Origin: Chloroflexota bacterium
Lineage (GTDB): Bacteria; Chloroflexota; Anaerolineae; J036; Brachytrichaceae
Direction: 5' to 3'
Assembly: GCA_017743375.1 (NCBI GenBank)
Contig: JAGHYX010000003.1
Span: 1 to 48,447, forward strand
Length of the DNA stretch: 48,447 bases
Shown: piece by piece, positions 33,490 to 42,234 of the stretch
Position numbering within the stretch: position 1 is the first letter of the stretch
Layout of the letters: each line of letters starts with the position of its first letter
Made by a program: the position numbers and the translations under genes
Notes under the pieces: model-generated
Seen by the model: the letters and a program-made list of their open reading frames with translations, nothing else
What the model was told of the DNA's origin: nothing
The model's database searches: none

Positions 33490-34240
33490 CACGCGCCGGC
33501 TCGACCAGCGGCTGCGCCAACAGCGCGCGCACCTGACCGACCAAGTGGCCGAACTCGGGCCAGCTTTCCATCCCCCAGTGCCGCGGCCTGGGCAGCGTGA
33601 CGCGCACAATCCCCAAGGGCCGCCCCGGACGGGGCGACGAGACCACGACCTGATCGGCCAGGAAGACCGCCTCGGCGATGCTATGGGTGACCATCACGGC
33701 CGTCGTCTGGGTGGCGCGCAGAATGCCCTCCAGCGCCGCCGTCAAATTCTCGCGGGTCATCGCATCGAGCGCGCCGAACGGCTCATCCAGCAGCAGCACA
33801 GGTGGGCGGGTGATCAGCGCGCGGGCCAGCGAGACGCGCTGCGCCATCCCACCGCTCAGCTCACGGGGATAGGCATGCTCGAAGCCGCGCAGACCGACAA
33901 GCTGAATAAGTTCCTCGACCGAGAAATGGGCGTTCCCTCGCCAGCCCAGCTCCAGCGGCAGGCGGATGTTCTGCGCCACAGTGCGCCAGGGCAAAAGGGC
34001 CGCGTCCTGAAACATCATCCCGATCCGCGGCGAGGGCTGGGTGACCGGCTCGCCCGCCAGCCAGACCTTGCCCGACGTGGGCCGCAACAGGCCGGCGAGC
34101 ACGCGCAGCAGGGTGCTCTTGCCACAGCCGCTGGGTCCGACGATGGCCATGAACTGGCCGGCGCTGAGCTGTAGCGAGAACTGGCGCAGCGCCTCTACCC
34201 CGTTTGGATAGGTGTGCGAGATGTGTTCGGCGATGAGCAT
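33482..34240 (-). CDS. Riboflavin ABC transporter ATPase (RibZ-like)
   Basis: A 252-residue ATPase of the nitrate/taurine/thiamine-precursor class. Walker A GPSGCGKST, Q-loop FQDAALLPW, signature LSGGMAQR, Walker B VLLLDEP and THSIAEAVFLAD are all present. The wording of MMFQDAALLPWRTVAQNI is typical of SsuB/TauB/ThiZ. It is the third gene of a leftward set after a permease and an NMT1-type binding lipoprotein, all behind an FMN riboswitch. From this context it should power riboflavin or flavin-precursor uptake. Its stop overlaps the end of cdaA by 8 bases. Confidence 0.88.
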   Translation of the reverse strand: MLIAEHISHTYPNGVEALRQFSLQLSAGQFMAIVGPSGCGKSTLLRVLAGLLRPTSGKVWLAGEPVTQPSPRIGMMFQDAALLPWRTVAQNIRLPLELGWRGNAHFSVEELIQLVGLRGFEHAYPRELSGGMAQRVSLARALITRPPVLLLDEPFGALDAMTRENLTAALEGILRATQTTAVMVTHSIAEAVFLADQVVVSSPRPGRPLGIVRVTLPRPRHWGMESWPEFGHLVGQVRALLAQPLVEPARVN

Positions 34241-34295
34241 GGCACATGGCGCGCTGGGCGCTGCGCCGCGCGCAACGCCCAGCGACGCGATGAAG

Positions 34296-35288
34296 CTACG
34301 GCAAAAAGGCGTTGGTGAAGTAGGCGTCCACGTCGAGCTTGGTGCGAACTTGGCCCATCTTCAACAACACGTCCTGCGTCTTCTCCCAGGCCGCAGCCGT
34401 CGAGGCGCCCAGCGGCTCGCCCTTCATGAGTTCGATGGTGGCTTGCAACACGCGCTTCTGAATTGGGTCATCCGGCTGTAGCCCCTCGACGAATTTGGCG
34501 GAGATGCGCATGGCTGCGTCTGGGTCGGCGAGCGTATCGCGGATGCCGCGCAGCACGGCGCGCGCCATGCCACGCACCAGGGCGGGGTTTTCCTCTATGG
34601 TCTTCTCGTTGGTGATCAGCCCATTGGCCACCATATCCACCTGGTCGCCGACGCGAAAGACGTTCACGGCAAAGCCGTTGGCCTCGAGCACAATCGGCTC
34701 GTTGACGATATAGCCCACGGCGGCGTCCACCTTGCCCTGCTGCACAGCGGCCGCCTGGGTGAAGCCGATCTCCTGTACGTTGATGTCGCCCTCGCTCAAC
34801 CCGTGAGCATCCAGGAAGGCCCGCCAGCCTACGTAGGTCGCGCCGAAGAAACCGGGGACGCCCACCGTCTTGCCCTTTAAATCTTCTGGCTTGGTGATGT
34901 TGCGCTCTTTCAGGCTGAAGATGGCGATTGGGAAGCGGCGGTACCACTGGACGAAGTATTTAATCGGCAGTCCCTGGGCGCGGGCCAGGACGACCTGCTC
35001 GCCGCTGACCACGGCGAAGGGCAGATCGCCGGCGGCGACCAACTTGACCCCGTCTGTCTCAAAACTGTAGTCGAACTCGATCTCGATGCCAGCTTCGGCA
35101 AAGTACCCGCGCTCGACGGCGACGTAGAACGGGGCAAACTGGACGTTCGGGATGTAGCTCATCGGTAGCCTGATCCTGGTCAGGCCGGCCGGCGGCGCGC
35201 CGGCCCGCGGAGGCGGCGCCGGCAGGGCACATCCACTCAAGGCGATCGCACACGACAACCCAACTAACGACAACGTGAACCTTCGCAT
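34296..35288 (-). CDS. Riboflavin ABC transporter substrate-binding lipoprotein (RibY-like)
   Basis: A 330-residue NMT1/THI5-like periplasmic-type binding protein. The signal ends in a lipobox (ALSGC, Cys about 20), followed by a Pro/Ala linker. The mature part has LPMSYIPNVQFAPFYVAVERGYFAEAGIEIEF, where THI5-like proteins recognise pyrimidine-type ligands, then VSGEQVVLARAQGLPIKYF, GKTVGVPGFFGATYVGWRAFL and AVGYIVNEPIVLE. The FMN riboswitch upstream points to riboflavin rather than thiamine precursors or nitrate. The ATG at 35288 lies 8 bases after GAGGAG; a TTG at 35306 is not needed. Confidence 0.88.
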   Translation of the reverse strand: MRRFTLSLVGLSCAIALSGCALPAPPPRAGAPPAGLTRIRLPMSYIPNVQFAPFYVAVERGYFAEAGIEIEFDYSFETDGVKLVAAGDLPFAVVSGEQVVLARAQGLPIKYFVQWYRRFPIAIFSLKERNITKPEDLKGKTVGVPGFFGATYVGWRAFLDAHGLSEGDINVQEIGFTQAAAVQQGKVDAAVGYIVNEPIVLEANGFAVNVFRVGDQVDMVANGLITNEKTIEENPALVRGMARAVLRGIRDTLADPDAAMRISAKFVEGLQPDDPIQKRVLQATIELMKGEPLGASTAAAWEKTQDVLLKMGQVRTKLDVDAYFTNAFLP

Positions 35289-35315
35289 CTTTAAGCTCCT
35301 CAACAACTCAAACTG

Positions 35316-36140
35316 TCACGCCGCCCAGCGTTCCACGCGCAGCGCGCGTTCGGCCAGGCGGATCGCGCCATACACGCTCAGCGCCAAGCCCACAATGGTG
35401 AGCACGCCGACGATCACCAGCGGCGTGTCGTAGAAGCTGTTGCCCAGGTTGATCAAAAAGCCTAGGCCGCGGTCGGCGCTGAGGAACTCGCCGGCGATCG
35501 CGCCCACCATTGATAGCGTGCCGCCCACGCGCAAGCCGGCGAAGATGAACGGCAAGGCAGCCGGCAATTCCAGCTTCATGAAGGTCTGGGCGGGCGTGGC
35601 GTTCAGCGCGCGGAACAGATCGCGCAACGTCTGCGGCGCGCTGCGCAAGCCGGCGATGACGTTGATGACTATTGGGAAGAACACCACCAGGGCGCAGACC
35701 AGCACCTTGGTCAGCGGGCCGTTGCCGAACCAGATGAACAGCAGGGGCGCCACCGCGATGAACGGCACGCCCTGCGAGGCCACGATGAACGGCGAGAGCA
35801 GGCGATCGGCCAGCCGCGATCTCGAGATCGGGATGCCCAGCGCGAACGCCGCCAACGTCCCCAGCAACAGCCCGGGCAGCGCCTCCGAGAGGGTGACCAG
35901 GGCGTGGAAGGGCAGCGAGCCATCCGCGATCTTCTCAAGGAAGCGTTGCGCGACGCTGCCCGGACCGGGCAGAATAAACGGCGGATAACGCAGCGAGAGC
36001 CAATGCCAAACACCGATGAAGAGCGACAAGCTCAACAACGGTGCGAAGCGCTCAAGCATCCGCCCCGCGAGCAGGACAGGGCGCGAGCTGCTCGCTTGTC
36101 CATCATCGCGGATGCGTATTCGGTTGGTGAATACAAACAT
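35316..36140 (-). CDS. Riboflavin ABC transporter permease (RibX-like)
   Basis: A 274-residue BPD-type permease with six membrane segments from about residue 27. The EAA-loop region is FFPIVINVIAGLRSAPQTLRDLFRALNATPAQTF followed by KLELPAALPFIFAGLRVG, as in SsuC/TauC/ThiX. The frame is open further upstream but that part is riboswitch leader, so the ATG at 36140 is the start. Its probable ribosome site AAAGGGG is buried in the leader hairpin at 36144-36180. It is the first gene of the FMN-regulated operon, followed 27 bases later by the binding protein. Confidence 0.9.
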   Translation of the reverse strand: MFVFTNRIRIRDDGQASSSRPVLLAGRMLERFAPLLSLSLFIGVWHWLSLRYPPFILPGPGSVAQRFLEKIADGSLPFHALVTLSEALPGLLLGTLAAFALGIPISRSRLADRLLSPFIVASQGVPFIAVAPLLFIWFGNGPLTKVLVCALVVFFPIVINVIAGLRSAPQTLRDLFRALNATPAQTFMKLELPAALPFIFAGLRVGGTLSMVGAIAGEFLSADRGLGFLINLGNSFYDTPLVIVGVLTIVGLALSVYGAIRLAERALRVERWAA

Positions 36141-36143
36141 GAA

Positions 36144-36180
36144 AACAACCCCTTTGACCTTTCTGGTCTCCGGGGTTGTT
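36144..36180 (-). terminator. Expression-platform hairpin of the FMN riboswitch
   Basis: On the minus strand AACAACCCC and GGGGTTGTT form a 9-bp outer stem around GACC-AGAAA-GGTC, and TTC then the ATG follow at once. The hairpin pairs the likely Shine-Dalgarno AAAGGGG, so it can block translation. The UUGUUUU run could also let it act as a terminator. Further stems (36192-36220 and 36234-36250) lie between it and the aptamer and may form the alternative fold. Confidence 0.7.
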
Positions 36181-36267
36181 GATACGCCATAGCACACCTC
36201 CGCCTTGGACGGCGAGGTGTAGATCAAAAGCGCGCTTTGCCCCGCAAAGGGAACGGCGCCTTGGCTT

Positions 36268-36386
36268 GGCCTTCTTTACATCCAGACTGTCACTGTCGGC
36301 CCCGGAGTTTCACCGGATCCTGCGTGCCTCTCAACACGCTCGTGGGCTATACCACCGATCGGGAATTCCACCCTGCCCCGAAGACC
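36268..36386 (-). ncRNA. FMN riboswitch aptamer
   Basis: The minus strand carries the conserved FMN (RFN) element almost unchanged. P1 is GGTCTTC (36386-36380) with GAAGGCC (36274-36268). Then come GGGGCAGGGTGGAATTCCCG, the ATCGGTGGTATAGCCCACGAGC block, GGATCCGGTGAAACTCCGG and GGCCGACAGTGACAGTCTGGATG. It senses flavin mononucleotide and lowers expression of flavin synthesis or uptake genes. It lies 128 bases before the RibX-like start and controls the whole operon. Confidence 0.97.
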
Positions 36387-36391
36387 AGAGC

Positions 36392-36420
36392 TATTTAGTT
36401 CAAGCGCGAGGAGCGGTTCA
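36392..36420 (-). promoter_or_regulatory. Promoter of the riboswitch-controlled operon
   Basis: On the minus strand TGAACC (36420-36415), 17 bases and TAAATA (36397-36392) precede the aptamer P1 stem by 5 bases, placing the start of transcription at the aptamer's 5' edge. Confidence 0.55.
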
Positions 36421-36443
36421 CCCGTGCTCGCGCTGGTTGCGAA

Positions 36444-36755
36444 TTAACTTAGCTTGACCTCGACAGCGTCTCCTACGATCCTCGTCTCGTAGATGGGAAT
36501 GCCGATAGCCGCCGGGAAAGTGGGCTTGCCGGTGAACAGGTCGAAGCGCGCACCATGGCGCGGGCAGACCACGCAGTTATCTTCTATGTGTCCTTCGGAC
36601 AGCGGCCCGTCGTCGTGGGTGCATACGTCACCAAAGGCGCGCACCTGGCCGTTTAGCTTGGTCAGCGCCACCGGCACCTCATCAATGCGCACCGACAGGA
36701 TGACGCCTTCCTGAAGGTCAGCCAGTTTGGCAGCGAACACGAATCCGTCGGCCAT
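36444..36755 (-). CDS. Rieske-type [2Fe-2S] ferredoxin
   Basis: A 103-residue soluble protein. The two Rieske cluster motifs are CTHDDGPL (Cys-x-His) and CPRHGARFD (Cys-x2-His), about 18 residues apart. There is no membrane anchor or partner domain. It resembles the ferredoxin subunits of aromatic ring dioxygenases and NirD-like proteins, which carry electrons to an oxygenase or reductase. No such partner is in the window. A TATAAT (36775-36770) gives it its own promoter with a leader of about 7-8 bases. It lies upstream of the flavin operon in the same direction. Confidence 0.92.
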   Translation of the reverse strand: MADGFVFAAKLADLQEGVILSVRIDEVPVALTKLNGQVRAFGDVCTHDDGPLSEGHIEDNCVVCPRHGARFDLFTGKPTFPAAIGIPIYETRIVGDAVEVKLS

Positions 36756-36775
36756 CTCGCTTGTGAAAGATTATA

Positions 36776-37193
36776 CAAGCTGAAGCGTCTAACATCTTGC
36801 CCAGCTAGCCAGATTCGTCCATAGTGCTGCGCCGCGAAGCCGGTGACGCCGCCAACAATTCGAGCGGGCGCGAGTCTGGATTCTTCGCTTGCTGATGAGA
36901 CAAAGTCAGAGGCCACAGCATGCCGCGCTTCGCTCAGGTCTCAGAGACCACTTCTGAGTATTAGCAGCCGTGTCCCAGCTCCGTTTTTAACACTCAACAG
37001 TTACCCGGGCCTCGAGCCCGCATGTGCTCAGAATGACAGAGGGAGGCAGGAGCTTGGCGACACTGCGATAGCCATTGGTCACACCGAGGATAGGCAAAGG
37101 CAGTGCCTTCGCCTACCCTCGGGCTTTGCCCCTCACCATGAACGCACCGGAACGCGCTCACGTTGTATGATCATTCCAGAATAAGTTTTAACG
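36776..37193. other. Intergenic region upstream of ileS
   Basis: No gene is supported in 418 bases between divergent genes. It holds a decayed dispersed repeat (37030-37148) and a probable ileS -10 box TATGAT at 37166-37171, 22 bases before the ATG. I looked for a T-box leader, common upstream of ileS, and found no AGGGTGGNACCGCG-like element. Confidence 0.55.
37030..37148. repeat. Dispersed repeat, decayed left arm
   Basis: The core GATAGGCAAAGGCA / TGCCTTCGCCTACC (about 37090-37119) has paired changes relative to other copies: GG-to-AG in one arm with CC-to-CT in the other, and GACGG-to-AAAGG with CCGTC-to-CCTTC except for one mismatch. CATGAACGCACC at 37137-37148 is the right end. The left end is poorly kept. 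Confidence 0.6.
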
Positions 37194-40100
37194 ATGTTTC
37201 AGCCCGTAGCGACCCAAATTGACTTCCCCGCTCAGGAGCGGGCGATACTCGCCTTCTGGAAACGCACCCAAGCCTTTAATCGTCTGCGCGAACTGCGCGC
37301 AAACGCCGAGAAGCGCTTCTCCTTCATTGACGGCCCAATCACAGCCAATAACCCGATGGGCGTGCATCACGCTTGGGGACGCACCTATAAGGACCTCTGG
37401 CAGCGATACTTCGCCATGAAAGGCTACAACCAGCGCTGGCAGAACGGGTTCGACTGTCAGGGCCTATGGGTCGAGGTGAACGTTGAGAAGGACATGGGCT
37501 TCCGCTCCAAGCGCGATATTGAAACCTTTGGCGTGGAGCGCTTCATCCGCTTGTGCAAGCAGCGCGTGCTCAACAGCGCTGCGCTGCAGACCGAACAATC
37601 CATTCGCCTGGGCTACTGGATGGACTGGGACGACCCAAGCGAGCTGCGCATGCTGGCTGAGAAAATCGTCGCCAACCCACAAGAGATCATCACGCTGACG
37701 CGTGACGGTCGGACCATCAGCGGCACGGTTGAGCAGCTTGTCGGTCAACTCGGCTTGCCAGAACTGGGGCGCTCTTACTTCACGTTCAGCGACGAGAATA
37801 ACTACCAGATCTGGAGCTTCCTCAAAAAGTGTCACGAGCGCGGCTGGATCTACCGCGGCGAAGACGTCATCCCCTGGTGTCCGCGCTGCGCCACCGGCAT
37901 TAGCCAGCATGAGATTGACACCGAAGGCTATAAAGACCGTGAAGATCCGGCCTTCACAGTGCGCATGAAGCTCAAGTCGTTTGACTTGAGCCACGTCCGC
38001 TGGGTCAGCCCGGAGGCGCGGCAGAAGTTCGAGCGCGCTCAGGCTGCCTTTCTGCTGGCTTGGACGACCACCCCTTGGACGCTGCCGGCGAACATCATGG
38101 CCGCCGTAGGTCCAAAGCTCACCTATGCGCTTGTCCGCCAGGTGCATAAGGATGGCGAAGTCGCTGCGTACTTCCTGAGCAATAAAACCCTCGGCATCCT
38201 GCGCGGCGAATATGAAGTGCTGGGTGAGATCGAAGGCCAGCACATGGCCGGCTGGACATACGAGGGGCTGTTCGACGACCTGCCGGCTTTTATCGAAGCA
38301 CGAAAACAATGGCAGGACAAGCACGCCGGCAGGGACTTTGAGCACGTTGTGATCACCTGGGACGGCGTCGGCGAGGACGAAGGCACGGGCATCGTGCACA
38401 ACGCGCCCGGCGCCGGCCCGGAGGACTACGCCCTGGGCAAGGAACATGGCCTGCCCAAAGTCGCCCCGCTCGACGAGAACGGCCACTTCCTAGAGGGCTT
38501 CGGCGAGTTGACGGGCAAGGCAGCCCACGATGTGCCGGACCTGGTGGAAGCCATGCTCAAAGCCAGAGGCCGGCTTTACCGGCGCGATAAATATCTCCAC
38601 CGCTATGCCCACTGCTGGCGCTGTGGCACCCCGCTGGTGTATCGCATGGTGGACGAGTGGTACATCAGCATGGACGAGCTGCGCTATCAAATGATGGCGG
38701 TCTCCGAGCAGATCAACTGGATCCCATCCTTCGGCAAAGAGCGCGAGCTGGACTGGCTGCGCAACATGCACGACTGGATGATCAGCAAGAAGCGATATTG
38801 GGGGCTGGCCCTGCCGATCTGGGAATATCCAGATGGCAGCTTCGAGGTCATCGGCAGCTATGAGGAGCTAAAAGCGCGCGCGGTCGAGGGCTGGGAGGAG
38901 TTTGAGGGTCATACGCCGCATCGCCCCTACATTGATAAGGTGAAGATCAGGCATCCGATCACTGGTCAAATTGGGCGGCGCGTGCCAGACGTAGGCAATC
39001 CGTGGCTGGATGCCGGGATCGTCGCCTACTCCACCCTGCGCTATCGGACTGACCGTGCGTACTGGGAGCAATGGTTCCCTGCCGACTTCATCACCGAGAG
39101 CTTCCCCGGCCAGTTTCGCAACTGGTTCTACTCGCTGATCGCCATGAGCACGGTGCTGGAAGGGCGAATGCCCACCCGCACCATCCTGGGCTTCGCCACG
39201 CTGCTGGACGAGAAAGGCGAGCCGATGCACAAGAGCAAAGGCAACGCCATTGAGTTCAACGAAGCCGCCGACCGCGCCGGTGCCGACGTCATGCGTTGGC
39301 TCTACGTCCGCCAGCGCTATGATGACAACCTGCTGTTCGGCTACAACGCGCTCAACGAGGTGCGCCGGCAGGTTATCCTGCCTCTGTGGAACGTCTATGC
39401 TTTCTTCGTCACCTACGCCAATGCGGACGGCTGGACGCCCACGTCCGAGGCCACACCTGCGACGAACTTACTCGATAAATGGATCCTCGCCCGGCTGGCC
39501 GAAACCACCAATAGCGTCAACGCCGCCCTTGATGCCTTCGACGCCCGGCCGGCTGCCCTGGCGATCGAGAAGTTCATTGATGACCTCTCGAACTGGTATG
39601 TGCGCCGCTCGCGCGAGCGCTTCTGGGGCAGCCAGATGACCACCGACAAGCAGTCGGCCTATGCCACGCTCTACAGCGTGCTCACCACGCTCTGTCGGTT
39701 GCTCGCCCCAATCGTGCCGTTCATCAGCGAGGCGATGTGGCAAAACCTGCGCCACGCCGACTTCCGCTTGGAGCATCCGGAGGACAACGCGCGCTTGGCG
39801 GAGACCGTTCGGGAGTTCTCCGTCCATCATCAACCCTACCCACAACCGCGCCCGCTGAGCGAAGAGGAGCGCGCGCTGCTGCGCGAGGTCGCCATCGCCC
39901 GCACAGTGGTGGCGCTGGGCCACAGCACGCGCGCCCAGTCGAAGGTAAAAGTGCGCCAGCCGCTGCCCAAAGTCATGATCGTCGCTGATGAGGAGGCGCG
40001 CCGCGCCATCCGCGCTCAATACGACGTGATCGCCGATGAACTCAACGTCAAGGCGCTGGAGTTCGTGGAGCGCGAATCGGAGATGGTCACTTATCGCGTG

Positions 40101-40604
40101 CTGCCCGACCTGAAGAAGCTGGGCAAGAAGCTCGGCCCCGACCTGCCCAAGGTGCGCGAAGGACTAAGCCGGCTTGATCCGGATACCGTCGTGCGCGCCG
40201 TGCGCGCTGGCCAGCCGATCGCAGTCAACGGCATCGCGCTCCAGCCCGATGAGGTCATCATCCAGGCCGTGCCGCGTGAGGGATTGCTGGTCGCCGGCGA
40301 GAATGGCATCGTCGTCGGCCTAGACACCACGCTAAACGACGATCTGATTGCCGAAGGACTGGCCCGCGAAGTGGTGCGCCGCGTCAATGACCTGCGCAAA
40401 GCAGCCGGACTGAACGTCTCGGATCGCATTGTGCTCAGCTACAACGCTACTGAACGCCTGCAACAGGCGATCCGCGCCTACGCCGACTACATCCGGCGTG
40501 AGACGCTCAGCGAGACGCTGACCGAGACGCCTTTGCCGGATGGTCACACCGCCAGCGAGTCGTTCGACGGCGAGCACCTCACGATCACGATCAAGAAGGT
40601 CTGA
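37194..40604 (+). CDS. ileS: Isoleucyl-tRNA synthetase
   Basis: A 1136-residue class I synthetase charging tRNA(Ile). The HIGH region is PITANNPMGVHHAWGRTYKD (His58-His59), an uncommon form. The KMSKS loop reads MHKSKGN near residue 677. CP1 editing-domain wording includes AWTTTPWTLPANIMAAVG and GTGIVHNAPGAGPEDY. Zinc-type Cys pairs occur as CPRC (about 229) and CWRC (about 483). A stretch of about 35 residues around 160-195 (TLTRDGRTISGTVEQLVGQLG) separates WMDWDDPSELR from SYFTFSDENNYQIW, which are contiguous in many IleRS. It starts the operon with the KAP-like gene, lspA and a HAD gene. Confidence 0.96.
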   Translation: MFQPVATQIDFPAQERAILAFWKRTQAFNRLRELRANAEKRFSFIDGPITANNPMGVHHAWGRTYKDLWQRYFAMKGYNQRWQNGFDCQGLWVEVNVEKDMGFRSKRDIETFGVERFIRLCKQRVLNSAALQTEQSIRLGYWMDWDDPSELRMLAEKIVANPQEIITLTRDGRTISGTVEQLVGQLGLPELGRSYFTFSDENNYQIWSFLKKCHERGWIYRGEDVIPWCPRCATGISQHEIDTEGYKDREDPAFTVRMKLKSFDLSHVRWVSPEARQKFERAQAAFLLAWTTTPWTLPANIMAAVGPKLTYALVRQVHKDGEVAAYFLSNKTLGILRGEYEVLGEIEGQHMAGWTYEGLFDDLPAFIEARKQWQDKHAGRDFEHVVITWDGVGEDEGTGIVHNAPGAGPEDYALGKEHGLPKVAPLDENGHFLEGFGELTGKAAHDVPDLVEAMLKARGRLYRRDKYLHRYAHCWRCGTPLVYRMVDEWYISMDELRYQMMAVSEQINWIPSFGKERELDWLRNMHDWMISKKRYWGLALPIWEYPDGSFEVIGSYEELKARAVEGWEEFEGHTPHRPYIDKVKIRHPITGQIGRRVPDVGNPWLDAGIVAYSTLRYRTDRAYWEQWFPADFITESFPGQFRNWFYSLIAMSTVLEGRMPTRTILGFATLLDEKGEPMHKSKGNAIEFNEAADRAGADVMRWLYVRQRYDDNLLFGYNALNEVRRQVILPLWNVYAFFVTYANADGWTPTSEATPATNLLDKWILARLAETTNSVNAALDAFDARPAALAIEKFIDDLSNWYVRRSRERFWGSQMTTDKQSAYATLYSVLTTLCRLLAPIVPFISEAMWQNLRHADFRLEHPEDNARLAETVREFSVHHQPYPQPRPLSEEERALLREVAIARTVVALGHSTRAQSKVKVRQPLPKVMIVADEEARRAIRAQYDVIADELNVKALEFVERESEMVTYRVLPDLKKLGKKLGPDLPKVREGLSRLDPDTVVRAVRAGQPIAVNGIALQPDEVIIQAVPREGLLVAGENGIVVGLDTTLNDDLIAEGLAREVVRRVNDLRKAAGLNVSDRIVLSYNATERLQQAIRAYADYIRRETLSETLTETPLPDGHTASESFDGEHLTITIKKV

Positions 40605-40608
40605 AGCG

Positions 40609-42234
40609 TTGTCCACCTCCCCCGCCTCTCGCCCGATCCCTGCCGCAACGCCCGGCACGTTGTCCAAGCCGGCCGCGATCGCGCTCTCACCTCTGCAATA
40701 CGAGGCATTGCGCGCGATCTTGGCCGCTTTGGATCAACCCGGAGCGCGTCGTGCGATCGGCCTCTTCGGCCCGACGGGCAGCGGCAAAACGACGCTGCTG
40801 ACCGAGCTGCGCACCGCCGCGCTGCGCACCCCTCAAGATCGGCGCGTGCTATGCACCGTGCTTGATGCAGCCCGTCTGTCTACTGCCTCTGCGCCCTGGC
40901 AGCAACTTATCCTGCGCACTTTGGACGGCCTGGCTGCGCTGACGGATACATCACCGACCATCCACCGCCTGCGCGCCGAGCTGGAGGCGCTTATCCATCA
41001 CGAAGCCAATAATGACGAGACGGCCACCCTGGCCGCTGCGGCGTTCGCACATCGCTTCCGCTCATCCTTTCCAGAGCTGCTCCGGCGACTTGTCCTTTCA
41101 GCCGGCGCTACATTTGTCATAGCCATTGATCACCTGGAGGCAGCGCCGGCTCGCGCTGTCGCTCAACTGCTAGAGGCATCGCAGTACTTCCTCAACGGCC
41201 AGGGATGCAGCGTATTGATCTGCGCGGACGAAGCACAACTGGCGCATAAACTTGACGCCGATCTATTAGCGCGCTGGCTGACCACGCGCGTGGCGCTCGC
41301 GCACCATGCGTTGAATTCACCCCCCGCCGGGGCTGCGCTGCCTGCGACGTGCACTCGCCTCTTCGCAGACATCTTGGGCAGCGACTATTACGCCATCGAG
41401 CGCGCCAGCGATCAGTGGCGGGCCGCGACGCGGGCGATCTCCTATCACCAGGCGCAGGGACACACGATCCCAATCCCCGCTGAAACGCTGGCGAAGCTCT
41501 GCGCCCTGAAGGTGATCTCGCCGATGCTGTTCGACGCTGCCTGCCTAGATCCCGCCGTGCTGCTCCAAGTGGAGCGCCAGGCCCAGGCCCGAGGAACTGC
41601 CAGCTTAGGCTTGAACGGTTGGTCAGAGGTCTTGGCTCGCGACCCGCGCCTGATGCGGCTCTTCGCCAGCGAGCCACGCCTCGCGGGCACACATGCCAGC
41701 TACCTGCTCGCAGCGCTGCGTTTAATTCAGACCGGCGATGCAGAAGCGCTCCAGGCGCTCCCAGCGCCAGCCAGCACCGCCCAGGCGCTGCGAGCAGGCC
41801 AGGCGACATTACATCGGCCTCAGCCGGCGCTCACTGCGATTCATGCTCTGGTTGTTGCCGGGGTGCTCAGCTTCACCGGCGATCAAATCGCTAGGCTGGT
41901 TGCCCTCACCCCAAGGTTAGTTCAGCTCGGCGAGGCCAGCCTGCTGCACACCAGCCTGAGCGTGGGCGCTGAGCTGGCCGCGCTGACGCTGTGCTTGCTG
42001 CTGGTGTGTTTTACGCTCAAGCCGACCGACCGGCTGCGGGGCTGGGCGTTCGGGCTACTCGCCGGCGGGCTGGCCAGCTTACTCTTTGACCGCCTGCGGA
42101 GCGGCATGCCGGCAAACTATATGCTCATCGCCCATCTCCCTGCGTTCAGCTTAGCCCACTTGGCTATATTGGCGGGCGCGGCTGTCCTTATCCTCGCCAT
42201 GGCGCGCTCGGCAATTGCGGAGGGTTCGACATGA
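40609..42234 (+). CDS. Divergent KAP-like P-loop NTPase with C-terminal membrane segments
   Basis: A 541-residue protein if it starts at the TTG (40609), which lies about 9 bases after AAGAAGG; no ATG is available nearby. Walker A is GLFGPTGSGKTTLL (about 51-64). A Walker-B-like strand is TFVIAIDHLEAAPARAVAQLLEASQYF, followed by GQGCSVLICADEAQLAHKL. The order resembles KAP NTPases (IDDLDR...LLEAI..FL..GC.F..A.D), but DDLDR is changed to DHLEA. Three or four hydrophobic segments (about 430-532) are at the C-terminus, not between Walker A and B as in classic KAP proteins. It sits between ileS and lspA, which are often neighbours, and overlaps lspA by 4 bases. Function is unknown. Confidence 0.7.
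   Translation: MSTSPASRPIPAATPGTLSKPAAIALSPLQYEALRAILAALDQPGARRAIGLFGPTGSGKTTLLTELRTAALRTPQDRRVLCTVLDAARLSTASAPWQQLILRTLDGLAALTDTSPTIHRLRAELEALIHHEANNDETATLAAAAFAHRFRSSFPELLRRLVLSAGATFVIAIDHLEAAPARAVAQLLEASQYFLNGQGCSVLICADEAQLAHKLDADLLARWLTTRVALAHHALNSPPAGAALPATCTRLFADILGSDYYAIERASDQWRAATRAISYHQAQGHTIPIPAETLAKLCALKVISPMLFDAACLDPAVLLQVERQAQARGTASLGLNGWSEVLARDPRLMRLFASEPRLAGTHASYLLAALRLIQTGDAEALQALPAPASTAQALRAGQATLHRPQPALTAIHALVVAGVLSFTGDQIARLVALTPRLVQLGEASLLHTSLSVGAELAALTLCLLLVCFTLKPTDRLRGWAFGLLAGGLASLLFDRLRSGMPANYMLIAHLPAFSLAHLAILAGAAVLILAMARSAIAEGST

Noticed and set aside
36776-37193. T-box leader upstream of ileS
   Set aside because: Position fits, but no T-box sequence or specifier stem could be found, and much of the space is a decayed repeat.
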